Notes: generated from the sequence alone by a model not told the origin. DNA of 64,000 nt from CAVPCZ01 sp963702445 (GCA_963702445.1 CAVPCZ010000015.1:1-64000), one strand, 5' to 3'. Counted from the stretch's first letter, positions 18,554 through 27,906 are shown. Program-made: numbers and translations.

Positions 18554-20307
18554 AAACACACACGCATATGAGCGCGCTCTCCCTTTTCACGGCTCTTTCT
18601 CTGGCATTCCCCCGCGAAGCCCCGGCCCAGGATATGCGGTGGGTCGACTCCACCATGGCCACGCTGAATCTCCGGGAAAAGGTCGGACAGTTGTTCGTCG
18701 CGGAACTCGTGGCCCTGTACACCCACAAGGACCATCCCGCGTATCAGTATGCCCTCGACATCATCCGGAACTACCACGTCGGAACGTTCATCCTCGGCGG
18801 AGGGAACACCCTGGACATTCCGCTGATCACCAACAAGCTCCAGCAGGCCTCAAAGGTCCCTCTCTTCATCAACGGCGACCTGGAGGCCGGAATGTCCTAC
18901 ATGCACCCCTGGCGTTTGTCGCGAGGCTGGACCGACCGGTTGCCGAAGTACATCAGCGGAGGGGGCACGATGTTCCCGTCGCAGATGGGAATCGGCGCCA
19001 CGGGAAACCCGCGCTACGCATACACGTTTGGCTATGTCACCGCGCGTGAAGCGCGTGCGGTGGGAATCCAGTGGAGCAACTCTCCTGTCGCCGACGTCAA
19101 CAACAACGCAGAAAATCCGATCATCAACACGCGTTCCTACGGCGAAGACCCGCGGATGGTCGGCATGATGGTGGAGGCGTACGTCCGGGGCGCCAGGGAT
19201 GGAAACATGATCTCCACCCTCAAGCACTTTCCCGGCCATGGTGACACACGAGAGGACACGCATATGGGATTGCCCTCTCTTCCGTTTGACATGGAACGTC
19301 TCAAAGCCGTCGAGCTGGTTCCGTTCCGTGCCGGCATCGCCGCCGGTGCAGACGCGGTGATGACCGCGCACCTTGCGCTTCCGAAAATCGACCCCACGGG
19401 CAGACCGGCCACCCTCTCGCATCCGGTTCTCACCGGCATTCTGAGGGATTCCCTTGGCTTCGACGGCATCATCATCACCGACGGGATGCGCATGCAGGGC
19501 ATCACCGACAAGTTCTCTCCGGCCGAAGCCGCCGTCTCCGCCATCGAAGCGGGTGCCGATGCTGTTCTTGCGTCCGAGGACATTGATGCCGCGTACAACG
19601 GGGTGTTGCAGGCAGTGCACAGCGGGCGGCTTCAGGAGAAGAGGATCACGGAATCCGTCCGGCGGATTCTCCTGGCAAAAGCCCGGGTGGGGCTGGCCGA
19701 ACGCCGTACGGTGGATGTGGACTCCGTCTTTCAGATCGTCGGCTCACCTGGATTTCAGCGGGCGGCGGAGGAGATGTCCGATGCTTCGGTGACGCTGTTG
19801 AGAGACGAAAAGAACATCCTCCCGCTCGGGCGTACGACACGGCTTCATATAGTCACGGTTACGGAAGAACCCCATCCGCAGGTGGGCACCGATCTGCTCA
19901 CGGAGATAGAGCCGTTCATCGGCGCCGCCGCGATTACGCGGGTGTCGAATGAAACGGGACGTGAGCGGTTCGAGGAGATTACCACGTCGCTGGGTCAATC
20001 GGATGTCATCCTGGTGGGAGTATATCTGTCGGTCGTTGCCTGGAAAGGAGATCGCCGGTTTGCTCCCCCTCTGGCGGATTTTCTGGCCTCGCTCGCCAGC
20101 CTGCCGAAACCGGTGATTCTTGTCGCATTCGGGGATCCCTATATCCTGGGAAAACTACCGGAGACGCAGGTCGTCTTGACGCCGTATGCGGGGTCCACGC
20201 TGGCGGAGCAATCAGTGGCGAGGGTGGTTTCCGGGCGGGTCAAAGCCAGGGGGAAGCTGCCGGTGACAATACCCGGCAGGTACAAGCTCGGAGCCGGCAA
20301 CAGGTGA
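18550..20307 (+). CDS. GH3 family beta-N-acetylhexosaminidase-like glycosidase (NagZ type)
   Basis: This is a complete 585-aa exported enzyme with a signal peptide ending at EAPAQ. The GH3 domain has LREKVGQLF, INGDLEAG, and the KHFPGHGDT motif whose histidine serves as acid/base in NagZ-like beta-N-acetylglucosaminidases. The nucleophile region is IIITDGMRMQGI. After about residue 390 it carries a second GH3 C-terminal-type domain, as in long bacterial homologues. ATGA overlap with the preceding gene shows translational coupling. The enzyme should remove terminal N-acetylhexosamine or glucose residues in the periplasm. A convergent terminator follows its stop. Confidence 0.9.
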   Translation: MKTHTHMSALSLFTALSLAFPREAPAQDMRWVDSTMATLNLREKVGQLFVAELVALYTHKDHPAYQYALDIIRNYHVGTFILGGGNTLDIPLITNKLQQASKVPLFINGDLEAGMSYMHPWRLSRGWTDRLPKYISGGGTMFPSQMGIGATGNPRYAYTFGYVTAREARAVGIQWSNSPVADVNNNAENPIINTRSYGEDPRMVGMMVEAYVRGARDGNMISTLKHFPGHGDTREDTHMGLPSLPFDMERLKAVELVPFRAGIAAGADAVMTAHLALPKIDPTGRPATLSHPVLTGILRDSLGFDGIIITDGMRMQGITDKFSPAEAAVSAIEAGADAVLASEDIDAAYNGVLQAVHSGRLQEKRITESVRRILLAKARVGLAERRTVDVDSVFQIVGSPGFQRAAEEMSDASVTLLRDEKNILPLGRTTRLHIVTVTEEPHPQVGTDLLTEIEPFIGAAAITRVSNETGRERFEEITTSLGQSDVILVGVYLSVVAWKGDRRFAPPLADFLASLASLPKPVILVAFGDPYILGKLPETQVVLTPYAGSTLAEQSVARVVSGRVKARGKLPVTIPGRYKLGAGNR

Positions 20308-20338
20308 GACTCAGGGTGAGACTCACCCTGAGCCTCAC
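20304..20338. terminator. Bidirectional hairpin between convergent genes
   Basis: GTGAGACTCAGGGTG is followed after a 5-base loop by CACCCTGAGCCTCAC: a 15-bp stem with one mismatch. It overlaps the stop of the GH3 gene and ends six bases before the stop of the convergent deacylase gene. It can end transcription from both sides, although there is no long T run. Confidence 0.6.
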
Positions 20339-20343
20339 GGACG

Positions 20344-22023
20344 TCAAAGGATTCGCCCCGGTTTCGCGGATGTCTGGGCACCGCCATCGACCACCGCCAC
20401 TCCATTGACGAACACATAGGGAATTCCGTCGGGATAACGGTGCGGGTCCGTGAAAGCCGAGCGATCCGCTATCTTTTCATAATCAAACACCACAAGATCC
20501 GCCGCTTTCCCCTCCCCTATCACCCCCCTGTCGTTCAGACCTATCTTCCCGGCAGGAAGCGAGGTCATCTTCCGTATCATGTCGGGGAGCGTCGTGATCT
20601 TCCTCGAACGCTGGTAATGGGCAATCGCCCTCGGAAAGGTTCCGTAGGAACGCGGATGCGGCCAGGACCCGTCGCCGGGGGAACGCGGCCCGGCATCGGA
20701 GGCCACCATGGTGTTCTTCCAGGCCAGGACCATCTCCGTCCCCGCTTCGTCCATCCCGAATCCCACCATACCCACATCCCCCTTCTCCTGCTGGAGCAAC
20801 ACTACTGATAATTCGTACGGATCCACACCCTCTTCAGCGGTGATCTGCTGGAGAGTTTTCCCCTGATACTTCTTCGCCCCTTCATTCCTGACGCTCGAAA
20901 TCATGACCGAGTCCCAGGATCCAAGCCCGTCCACTTTTCGCTTCACGTCCGTCCGGATACGTTCCCGCAACGACACATCATTCAGGCGTTCAAGAAATTT
21001 TTCGGTTCCCCCCTCACGGGCCCAGAGCGGAAACAGATTCGCCAGTCCGGTATTGAACGCAACATACGGATACCGGTCGGCATGAACTTCCAGACCGGAA
21101 GCGATGGCCTTCTCAAGCATTTGCAGTGCGATCTCCTGCTTGGGCCAGTTCCCTTTGTTCTGTGCCTTGAGGTGGGAAACCTGGAGACGCCCGTTGCCTA
21201 TCCGGGCTATCGTGATGGCTTCTTCGATCGCCTCCAGCAGACGGTTATCCTCATTCCGCATATGGGTTGCGTACAACCTGTGTCCGAGAGGAAGCCATCC
21301 GATCAATTCGGCGAGTTCCTGTGTGGTCGCGAAGCTGCCGGGAGTGTACTCAAGTCCCGTGGAAGCTCCCCGGCATCCCTGTTCAATGGCCAGAACCGCG
21401 GCTTCGCGCATGGCCGCCATTTCGTCCCCGGTCGCAGGACGATCGTCAAACCCCACGGCCACTGCCCGCAGCGTCCCGAGACCAACCATGGAGACAATGT
21501 TCTGCGCAACGCCGGTCGACTCCAGCAATGCAAAGAACCCGGCCATGTCCCGGTAGGGGCAGTCAAACCCGAATTCTCTGCGGAAATCCTCAAGCAATCG
21601 CGGCATACCGGGTCCGCCGAGCGGGGCCACGGAATCTCCGTCCTGCCCCGTGACCTCGGTGGTGACGCCCTGCCTTACCTTGCTTGGAGCGAAAGGATCC
21701 TTGAGCAGATTGACATCCGAGTGTGAGTGGATATCCACAAAGCCGGGGACGACCATGAGGCCTGCCGCATCAACCCTCCGCACGGCCGTGGCGTCCGGCA
21801 TGCTGCCAAGGGCGACAATCCTGCCGTCACGCACCCCGACATCAGCCCGCCGGCCCTCGGCTCCGGTGCCGTCGATGAGCATGCCGTTAACCACGAGGAG
21901 ATCCAGGCCCGGCCGTGTGCGAAGGAGCGAGGGTGAACAGCCCGACAGCACGGCCGCCGAGCCCGCCCCTGCAACTGCACCGAGAAAGCGCCTTCGCGTG
22001 ATAGGGCTGAAGAATTCGGTCAT
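20344..22023 (-). CDS. N-acyl-D-amino-acid deacylase (D-aminoacylase), exported
   Basis: The 559-aa amidohydrolase-superfamily protein has the metal-binding HSHSD motif in VPGFVDIHSHSDVN. Further D-aminoacylase segments are VTGQDGDSVAPLGG, the cysteine-containing QGCRGASTGLEYTPG, THMRNEDNRLLEAIEEA and SHLKAQNKGNW, with the C-terminal AADLVVFDYEKI. The N-terminus combines a twin-arginine stretch, TRRRFLGA, with a lipobox-like LSGC, so it is probably a Tat-exported lipoprotein. ATG 22023 is preferred over the longer start at 22098, because the intervening stretch contains the promoter. The enzyme releases free D-amino acids from N-acyl forms, perhaps from peptidoglycan-derived or amino-sugar material. 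It is transcribed convergently with the sugar block. Confidence 0.9.
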   Translation of the reverse strand: MTEFFSPITRRRFLGAVAGAGSAAVLSGCSPSLLRTRPGLDLLVVNGMLIDGTGAEGRRADVGVRDGRIVALGSMPDATAVRRVDAAGLMVVPGFVDIHSHSDVNLLKDPFAPSKVRQGVTTEVTGQDGDSVAPLGGPGMPRLLEDFRREFGFDCPYRDMAGFFALLESTGVAQNIVSMVGLGTLRAVAVGFDDRPATGDEMAAMREAAVLAIEQGCRGASTGLEYTPGSFATTQELAELIGWLPLGHRLYATHMRNEDNRLLEAIEEAITIARIGNGRLQVSHLKAQNKGNWPKQEIALQMLEKAIASGLEVHADRYPYVAFNTGLANLFPLWAREGGTEKFLERLNDVSLRERIRTDVKRKVDGLGSWDSVMISSVRNEGAKKYQGKTLQQITAEEGVDPYELSVVLLQQEKGDVGMVGFGMDEAGTEMVLAWKNTMVASDAGPRSPGDGSWPHPRSYGTFPRAIAHYQRSRKITTLPDMIRKMTSLPAGKIGLNDRGVIGEGKAADLVVFDYEKIADRSAFTDPHRYPDGIPYVFVNGVAVVDGGAQTSAKPGRIL

Positions 22024-22065
22024 GGACTTCTCAGGAGATGTAAACGAAGACGGTGATGTTTGTAC

Positions 22066-22093
22066 AATATATCCATTCTCTTCACATTTCCAA
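22066..22093 (-). promoter_or_regulatory. Promoter of the D-aminoacylase gene
   Basis: On the minus strand TTGGAA (22093-22088) and TATATT (22071-22066) are separated by 16 bp, with a predicted start of transcription about 35 bp before ATG 22023. The divergent prfC gene begins at 22184; I could not define a convincing promoter for it in the remaining space. Confidence 0.45.
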
Positions 22094-22183
22094 GACACGC
22101 GGGTTCGAGAGATGCCCGCCTTTGTTTTTCAATGACGCGGAAAAATTGTACATTGTATGATTCATTCATCATCGGCAATTCAC

Positions 22184-23788
22184 ATGAGTCTCAAAGACGA
22201 AATCCTGCGCCGGCGCACCTTTGCCATCATTTCTCATCCCGACGCGGGAAAAACGACGTTGACGGAAAAATTCCTGCTTTACGGCGGAGCCGTGCAACTC
22301 GCGGGATCCGTCATGGCGCGGAAGAACCAGCGTCAGACCACCTCCGACTGGATGGAGCTGGAGCGAAAAAGGGGAATTTCCATCAGCTCGACAGTCCTCC
22401 AATTTGAGTACAACGGATTCCGGATCAACCTGCTTGACACGCCGGGGCACCAGGACTTTTCGGAAGACACATACCGGGTGTTGACGGCGGTCGATGCCGT
22501 GGTTATGGTGATTGATGCCGCCAAGGGTATCGAAACACAGACCAAGAAGTTGTTCGAGGTATGCCGCCGGCGCCATATTCCGATCTTCACGTTCATAAAC
22601 AAACTGGACCGGCCCACCAGGGATCCGCTGGAGTTGCTCGACGAGCTGGAGCGGGTGTTGCAGATCAGGGCATTTCCGATGAACTGGCCTCTGGGCACCG
22701 GATTTGAATTCAGGGGAGTGTACGACAGGATGGCGCAGCAGATCCACCTGTTCGAGCTCGTTGCCGGAGGAGCCTTCAGGGCACCCGTCCAGATTTCATC
22801 CCTGACTGACCCTGTCGTGCGCGAGCGATTCGCCGGCAGCGCACACGCCCGCATCCTGGAAGAGATCGACATGCTGGATATAGCCGGATCGGCATTCGAT
22901 GCGGGAGAAGTCCTGAGCGGCGCCATTACTCCGGTTTTCTTCGGAAGTGCGCGAAATAATTTCGGGGTCCAGGCACTGCTTGACAGCTTCCTCCGGTATG
23001 CAGAGCCACCCCGCCCCCGCCGGAGCGCCGGAACAGTGATACCTGTCGACTCACCGGCTTTTTCAGGCTTTGTCTTTAAGATTCAGGCGAACATGGATCC
23101 CCGCCACAGAGACAGGATCGCTTTTCTCCGGGTGTGTTCGGGAAAATTTACGCGGGAGATGACGGCAATTCATGCCCAGAGCGGGAAGGAGATCCGTCTT
23201 TCCAACGCCGCGAAGCTGTTCGGACGCGACCGGGAAACGGTGGAAGAAGCGTATGCCGGGGATATCGTGGGGTTTGTCGGCCAGTCTCTTCTACGCATCG
23301 GAGACACGTTGACGGAAGACCCGGCAATAGTCTTCAAAGAAATCCCCCGATTCCCTCCCGAAGTCTTCGCTATTCTGCACAATCCGAATCCTTCAAAATC
23401 CAAGCGTTTTCGTGATGGACTCGAGCAGCTGCTGCAGGAAGGTGTCGTGCAGGGTTTTCAGCCGAGCTACTCCGGACAGCAGGTACCCATCCTCGGGGCG
23501 GTCGGTCCTTTGCAGTTCGAGGTACTCCACTTCCGGTTGGAGAGTGAATACGGCGCCGAGGCGAGAATCGAGCAAACGGAGTGGAAACTCGCGCGGTGGG
23601 TCCATCCGTCCGTGGAGAGCGGGAAGCTGACGCAGGGGACCCTCCCCACCGGTTCCATACTGACAGATGATGCGAGGGGCCAGAAGGTCATCCTGTTCCC
23701 GGGAGATTGGGCACTCAACTATTTCTTCGATAAAAACCCTTCGATTCAGCTGAGCGATCTCCCGTTTGAAGAGACCTCCTCTGACTAG
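22184..23788 (+). CDS. prfC: Peptide chain release factor 3
   Basis: RF3 is the translational GTPase that recycles release factors RF1 and RF2 from the ribosome. The 534-aa protein has G1 SHPDAGKTTLTEKFLL, the switch region RKRGISISST, G3 DTPGHQDFSEDTYR and G4 INKLDR, followed by the EF-G-like domain II and the RF3 C-terminal domain. Among translational GTPases the sequence is typical of RF3 rather than EF-G in length and in its SVMARKNQRQTTSDWMELE segment. I choose ATG 22184 because the product then begins MSLKDEILRRRTFAIISHPD, as RF3 proteins do; an in-frame ATG at 22157 adds nine unrelated residues. The gene is undamaged. Confidence 0.95.
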   Translation: MSLKDEILRRRTFAIISHPDAGKTTLTEKFLLYGGAVQLAGSVMARKNQRQTTSDWMELERKRGISISSTVLQFEYNGFRINLLDTPGHQDFSEDTYRVLTAVDAVVMVIDAAKGIETQTKKLFEVCRRRHIPIFTFINKLDRPTRDPLELLDELERVLQIRAFPMNWPLGTGFEFRGVYDRMAQQIHLFELVAGGAFRAPVQISSLTDPVVRERFAGSAHARILEEIDMLDIAGSAFDAGEVLSGAITPVFFGSARNNFGVQALLDSFLRYAEPPRPRRSAGTVIPVDSPAFSGFVFKIQANMDPRHRDRIAFLRVCSGKFTREMTAIHAQSGKEIRLSNAAKLFGRDRETVEEAYAGDIVGFVGQSLLRIGDTLTEDPAIVFKEIPRFPPEVFAILHNPNPSKSKRFRDGLEQLLQEGVVQGFQPSYSGQQVPILGAVGPLQFEVLHFRLESEYGAEARIEQTEWKLARWVHPSVESGKLTQGTLPTGSILTDDARGQKVILFPGDWALNYFFDKNPSIQLSDLPFEETSSD

Positions 23789-24144
23789 TCTCCCGTCAGC
23801 GAACAGCGGGATATCACAGAGTGTCAGGCCCCCTGACGAAAGGGCCGACCGACCGCCACGTCCCCGGGCACTACAGTAGTGCGCAACACCGCAGCACGAG
23901 GTCGTCATTCGGACACAAACGCAGGCCTACCGGGTGTGGTCAGCGTCGCAACAACTGATCCTCTGACAGCGAAAGCCTCACTACTCCACGGGATACGGGG
24001 CCACGACAACTGAAGTCCCAACAGGCAATTGGCGTTGGTGCCCGGGAGGCGGTGCCGTCTGTCGGTCCAGGAACTCACCGGCCAGTGCACGTGTTCTGTA
24101 TTCTGGACAAGTATGACCTACCCACCATTTCCAGGAGACCCACC
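23789..24144. other. Intergenic region without recognised gene
   Basis: In this 356-bp gap I find no convincing reading frame and no tRNA-like fold. A small hairpin (GTCAGG, CCC loop, CCTGAC) at 23823-23837 follows the prfC stop but lacks a T run. The last dozen bases hold the AGGAG ribosome binding site of the next gene. Confidence 0.4.
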
Positions 24145-24828
24145 ATGATCAGATACAGTCACAGCATGGCCCTTGCCTATGCGGTGCTCGTGCTCGGATT
24201 GGTGCACTGTGTCAATGCACAAGCACAAACACCGACCTCTCCCGACACGCTTATGACCATCATTGCCGTTCGTCCCGCTGCCGATATTGAACGCGAGATC
24301 GTGGATGCGAGGTCCATGGGCGATCGGGCCGACATCGCAAAGAAAGGCTTTGACAGGGAACGGAAACTTGCAGAAACCCGTATCGGCCTCAAGGAGAAAG
24401 AGATCGAGTCGTTGGAATTGAAGCAGGAGATGGCCGAACAGCAGAAGAAGACCGCCGAGGCCAGCGCATTCGAAGGAGACATCAAGACCGCTGAGTCCAT
24501 GCTGAAAGTCCTCAAGTCACAGCTCAGCGTCCGGGAGGCCGAAGTGGCCGTCGCGGAGGCTCAGTCCGCCCTCGCCTCAGCCATCGAGGATGGTCTCACT
24601 CAGGAACAACGCCTTCAGGAGAAGAGACTATCGCCCCCCAAGGCCCCTGCCGGGAGCCCGGACCAAACGATGTATCTTGCCGCCGTCGATGATCTCACGA
24701 AATCGACACTTGAACAGCAGGTGACCGTGGCCGAAAAGCGCGGGAAGCTGGCCGACCAAGAAGAAGAACTCGCCTCGCTGAAGTTGAAACTCCTGGACGC
24801 ACAGCTCGCGTTTTCACGCCCGAAGTGA
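24145..24828 (+). CDS. Periplasmic coiled-coil protein of unknown function
   Basis: I do not recognise the family. The start ATG 24145 has AGGAG seven bases upstream. The 227-aa product has a signal peptide (ALAYAVLVLGLVHCVNAQAQ), then an almost continuous heptad-like helical region rich in Glu, Lys, Ala and Gln from about residue 45 to the end. Segments include RERKLAETRIGLKEKEIESL and VAEKRGKLADQEEELASLKL. A short proline-rich break (SPPKAPAGSP) near residue 170 separates two coiled-coil parts. It is probably a soluble periplasmic or membrane-associated structural protein. It stands alone, with a terminator behind it, and has no evident link to prfC. Confidence 0.8.
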   Translation: MIRYSHSMALAYAVLVLGLVHCVNAQAQTPTSPDTLMTIIAVRPAADIEREIVDARSMGDRADIAKKGFDRERKLAETRIGLKEKEIESLELKQEMAEQQKKTAEASAFEGDIKTAESMLKVLKSQLSVREAEVAVAEAQSALASAIEDGLTQEQRLQEKRLSPPKAPAGSPDQTMYLAAVDDLTKSTLEQQVTVAEKRGKLADQEEELASLKLKLLDAQLAFSRPK

Positions 24829-24871
24829 CAGAAGATCCCGTATTGAGGCGGACGAATCAAGAAACACCAAC

Positions 24872-24902
24872 GTCGCCCGGGAGAGTCTCCGGGCGACATT
24901 TG
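24872..24902 (+). terminator. Hairpin terminator after the coiled-coil gene
   Basis: GTCGCCCGG (24872-24880) pairs with CCGGGCGAC (24889-24897) across an 8-base loop and is followed by ATTTGTT. It lies 44 bp after the coiled-coil gene. Confidence 0.65.
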
Positions 24903-25275
24903 TTATGCCGCACAAAACGCGTCGACTCGCTCCTACCGTGCTCTGTGCAAACCCGTGCACAGCTTTGCTGGTTTCCCTCCCGACAAAAAGCAGCCTACGA
25001 TCCGTTGATCACCAGATCCGATCGACCTCCTTCTTTGCCTCTTGCACCAATTCCGTGCTCCTTCCGTCGACTTGCGCAGGTCGGGACGAGACCAGGAAGT
25101 GGCCGTGTTGCGTCCGGATCAGTCCGGATCTTCGGCTTCGGATTCCGGAGCGGCGGTACAATTGAACAGCGCCGGGTGCACGAACCTCATAATGATTGTA
25201 CATAGGAAGCTTCGAAAAGGCCCGCCATTTGCTGCAGTCCGGGTTCTTCGTGCGGCGCCTGGATGAATTTTTTCT
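24903..25275. other. Non-coding stretch before the electron-transfer operon
   Basis: This stretch, about 370 bp, holds no reading frame I would defend on either strand and no RNA gene I recognise. Together with the palindrome and promoter that follow, it forms the long leader of the cytochrome operon. Confidence 0.35.
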
Positions 25276-25295
25276 AATACAGCACATGCTGTATT
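25276..25295. promoter_or_regulatory. Perfect inverted repeat, candidate operator of the cytochrome operon
   Basis: AATACAGCA (25276-25284), a 2-base spacer, and TGCTGTATT (25287-25295) form a perfect 9-bp inverted repeat. It ends 36 bp before the first start codon of the electron-transfer operon and touches the -35 region of the candidate promoter at 25294-25321. Its size and symmetry suit a dimeric regulator; the regulator is unknown. Confidence 0.5.
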
Positions 25296-25321
25296 GCATT
25301 TTCCTCCAAGAATCCTACATT
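25294..25321 (+). promoter_or_regulatory. Candidate promoter of the cytochrome operon
   Basis: TTGCAT (25294-25299), a 16-bp spacer and TACATT (25316-25321) resemble a sigma70 promoter. Transcription would start only a few bases before ATG 25332, so the message would be almost leaderless. The match is moderate, and an upstream promoter cannot be excluded. Confidence 0.35.
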
Positions 25322-25331
25322 TGACCGGAGT

Positions 25332-26210
25332 ATGCGACAAACAATACATGTTCTTGTGCTGGCACTTCTCGGTTTCCTCGCGGTCACGACGATCGCGACA
25401 ATCGTATTTAAGGGCGGTGAGTACTATACAACGCCCCTTCAAGAACGCCCCTTTCATCCCCTGCATGAGAGCCTGAAGCCGACGGGTCCCTTCGGCCACG
25501 GGTTCGGCATTGTCGGCACCCTGCTGATACTTTCAGGGGTAACCCTCTACTCCTCCCGGAAGCGCCTGCGCATTTTCTCGGGTTTCGGCAATATCCGCTA
25601 CATACTCCATATCCACATGCTTCTCTGTCTGTTCGGGCCGGCTCTTGTGCTATTCCATACCACATTCAAGTTCGGAGGCCTCGTCGCAGTCAGTTTCTGG
25701 AGTATGGCGGCTGTGGTTGCGAGCGGAGTGATCGGGCGATATCTCTACGTCCAGATCCCGAAGGAAATTTCGGGCAATTCCCTCTCTATCGTGGAACTGC
25801 AGAAAGAATTCACCACCCTGGGTGAGGCTATCAAAACCGGGCTGGCGACGGACGCCTCAATACTTGAAAAGATTGACGCCATCGCCCGCCCCCCGGACGC
25901 ACCGGGAAGAATGGGTCTCCTGGGCGTGCTGCGGTTCTTCGTTGTGAGCGACCTCACCCGGAGAACAAAGCAACGATTGCTTTTTCAACGACTACAGAAC
26001 CGGACGGATGATCCCGCAGCGATCAAGCGTCTGCGGCATCTCGCAACCCGGCGCATAGTGATGGGTCGGCGAATCGCTTTTCTGGAACAGATCCAACAGC
26101 TTTTCCACTACTGGCATGTGATACATCTTCCTTTCAGCATCGTCATGGTTGTCATACTCTTGATTCACGTGGGGGTGGCGATTGTTTTTGGGTACCGGTG
26201 GATCTGGTGA
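25332..26210 (+). CDS. Membrane b-type cytochrome-like subunit of an electron-transfer operon
   Basis: The 292-aa protein has about five transmembrane helices: residues ~6-26, 57-75, 91-110, 114-135 and 265-286. Histidines suited to ligate heme lie in or near them: H56, H93, H95, H109, H262, H265 and H279. Between helices four and five is a soluble loop of about 120 residues. It resembles diheme b-type membrane anchors that pass quinol electrons to c-type cytochromes, though I cannot name the family. It is the first gene of a tightly spaced run; the 20-heme cytochrome gene begins 7 bp after its stop. I infer an inner-membrane quinol-side module. Confidence 0.75.
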   Translation: MRQTIHVLVLALLGFLAVTTIATIVFKGGEYYTTPLQERPFHPLHESLKPTGPFGHGFGIVGTLLILSGVTLYSSRKRLRIFSGFGNIRYILHIHMLLCLFGPALVLFHTTFKFGGLVAVSFWSMAAVVASGVIGRYLYVQIPKEISGNSLSIVELQKEFTTLGEAIKTGLATDASILEKIDAIARPPDAPGRMGLLGVLRFFVVSDLTRRTKQRLLFQRLQNRTDDPAAIKRLRHLATRRIVMGRRIAFLEQIQQLFHYWHVIHLPFSIVMVVILLIHVGVAIVFGYRWIW

Positions 26211-26217
26211 GAGGCAT

Positions 26218-27906
26218 ATGCACAGATCGACCATACTCATCGTGATTCTGTTCTGCTCGACGCCTCTATCATACGGGCAGATTTCTCCCGGGGAACTCTC
26301 GTCCGCCCATGCAGCACTTGAGGGGGTGGATAAATGCACCAATTGTCATGTGTTCGGCCAATCGGCCATTCCGGGCGAGAGGTGCCTGTCATGCCATACC
26401 GAGCTGCGCCAGCGCATTGCCGCCGGGACCGGCTACCATGCGCGTCAAGAAACGCGCACGTGTACTGCCTGCCACAAGGAACACTTTGGCCGATCCTTTG
26501 CTGTTGTCCGACTCGATACGGCATCGTTCGACCATCGGCTTACAGGTTTTCCTCTCGAGGGCAAGCACCGCACCGCAACGTGCCGGAAATGTCACACCCC
26601 CGCGCATATCAGTGCACAGGATGTCAGGAGCAACCGTTCGTTGATGGAACACGGAACATTTCTCGGCCTTGCCCGGAATTGTACAACCTGCCACAAGGAT
26701 TTCCACCAGGGAACAATGAAGCAGGCATGCGAATCCTGCCACAACACATCAGCGTGGAAACCGGCCCCAGGTTTCTCCCATGAAAAGGCAAGGTTCCCAC
26801 TGACCGGCAAACATCAAACTGTTCCATGTGAGAAATGCCACCGGTCTTCCACACCTGGAGCCACGCCGGTCGCATTCGGTGGACTGGCTTTCGATTCTTG
26901 CTCGTCCTGTCATTCCGATCCGCACCGGGGGCGCTTTCTCAAACGATGCGATCAATGTCACAGCACAACCGGATGGAACGAAGGCGCCGCAAGCCGGTTT
27001 GACCACTCCACGACCCGTTTTCCGCTGCGTGGCAAACACGCACAGGTGGAGTGTCAGAGGTGCCACAAGCGGCCGCCTGCACGCGGCGGCCCGAGCATAG
27101 CATCGCATCGCATTGAGAAATACTCCCGATGCTCTGACTGTCATGCCGATCCCCACAATGGAAGTTTTCCCCGGCGTCCGGATGGAGGCCTGTGCGAATC
27201 CTGCCATACCGAAGCGGGCTGGAAGGACGGCCCGATACGGACATTCGATCACGGCAAAACGCGCTTTCCTTTGCGGGGGAAACACGCTGATCTTTCCTGT
27301 GCACGATGCCATGTCTCGAGCAAATCGATTGCTCCGGGTTCCCGCGCGCCTATTGACCTTACGAAGTTCGAGCATTGCGCGGATTGTCATGCGGATTCCC
27401 ACGGCGGACAGTTCGCTTCCCGACCTGACCGCGGCTCTTGTGAATCCTGTCACACGGTCAGTGGATTTCGTCCCTCAACCTTGGGTGCAGCCGACCATGC
27501 AGCAACACGCTTCCCGCTGCGCGATGCGCACATTGCAGTCCCTTGCCAGAAGTGTCATCCCGTACCGGACCCCGACAAGATCCAGCAACGTATCTTCCGG
27601 CGCAGCCAGGAACAGCCGTGCAGTGGTTGTCATGCGGACCAGCATCGCGGAGCGTTTACCTCAAATATCGCCCCTTTCTGCAGTGATTGTCACGATCCTC
27701 GCGCCTGGCAGCATTTACACTTTGAACACGCCCGGACACGTTTTTTGCTGGATGGTAAGCATGCCGCCGTGGCATGCGCTGCCTGCCACCGGATTCGGAT
27801 CGCCGGTGGGGTTAACAATGAGTGGGAATTCCGGGGACGTCCAATTCAGTGTGCGGGTTGTCATACGGGACGAACGCAACAATCAGGGGGGAGGACAGGG
27901 GGATGA
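26218..27906 (+). CDS. Multiheme c-type cytochrome with 20 CXXCH motifs
   Basis: The 562-aa protein begins at ATG 26218 just after GAGAGG and has a signal peptide (MHRSTILIVILFCSTPLSYG). I count 20 CXXCH heme-attachment motifs. They recur with the pattern FDHxxTRFPLRGKHxxVxCxxCH, then CxDCHADxHxGxF, then CExCH, typical of proteins annotated as cytochrome c3 family. Each heme group of three to four motifs also brings extra histidines that can act as distal ligands. The density, about one heme per 28 residues, makes a wire-like periplasmic or surface carrier. No transmembrane helix or lipobox is present. Its stop overlaps the next cytochrome start by ATGA, so the two are translated together. 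Confidence 0.92.
   Translation: MHRSTILIVILFCSTPLSYGQISPGELSSAHAALEGVDKCTNCHVFGQSAIPGERCLSCHTELRQRIAAGTGYHARQETRTCTACHKEHFGRSFAVVRLDTASFDHRLTGFPLEGKHRTATCRKCHTPAHISAQDVRSNRSLMEHGTFLGLARNCTTCHKDFHQGTMKQACESCHNTSAWKPAPGFSHEKARFPLTGKHQTVPCEKCHRSSTPGATPVAFGGLAFDSCSSCHSDPHRGRFLKRCDQCHSTTGWNEGAASRFDHSTTRFPLRGKHAQVECQRCHKRPPARGGPSIASHRIEKYSRCSDCHADPHNGSFPRRPDGGLCESCHTEAGWKDGPIRTFDHGKTRFPLRGKHADLSCARCHVSSKSIAPGSRAPIDLTKFEHCADCHADSHGGQFASRPDRGSCESCHTVSGFRPSTLGAADHAATRFPLRDAHIAVPCQKCHPVPDPDKIQQRIFRRSQEQPCSGCHADQHRGAFTSNIAPFCSDCHDPRAWQHLHFEHARTRFLLDGKHAAVACAACHRIRIAGGVNNEWEFRGRPIQCAGCHTGRTQQSGGRTGG

Noticed and set aside
23789..24144. Possible remnant gene between prfC and the coiled-coil gene
   Set aside because: All six frames are short or atypical in composition and show no family resemblance.
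24903..25275. Search for a tRNA, riboswitch or small gene in the long leader of the cytochrome operon
   Set aside because: No cloverleaf, no conserved riboswitch motif and no reading frame with a credible start were found.
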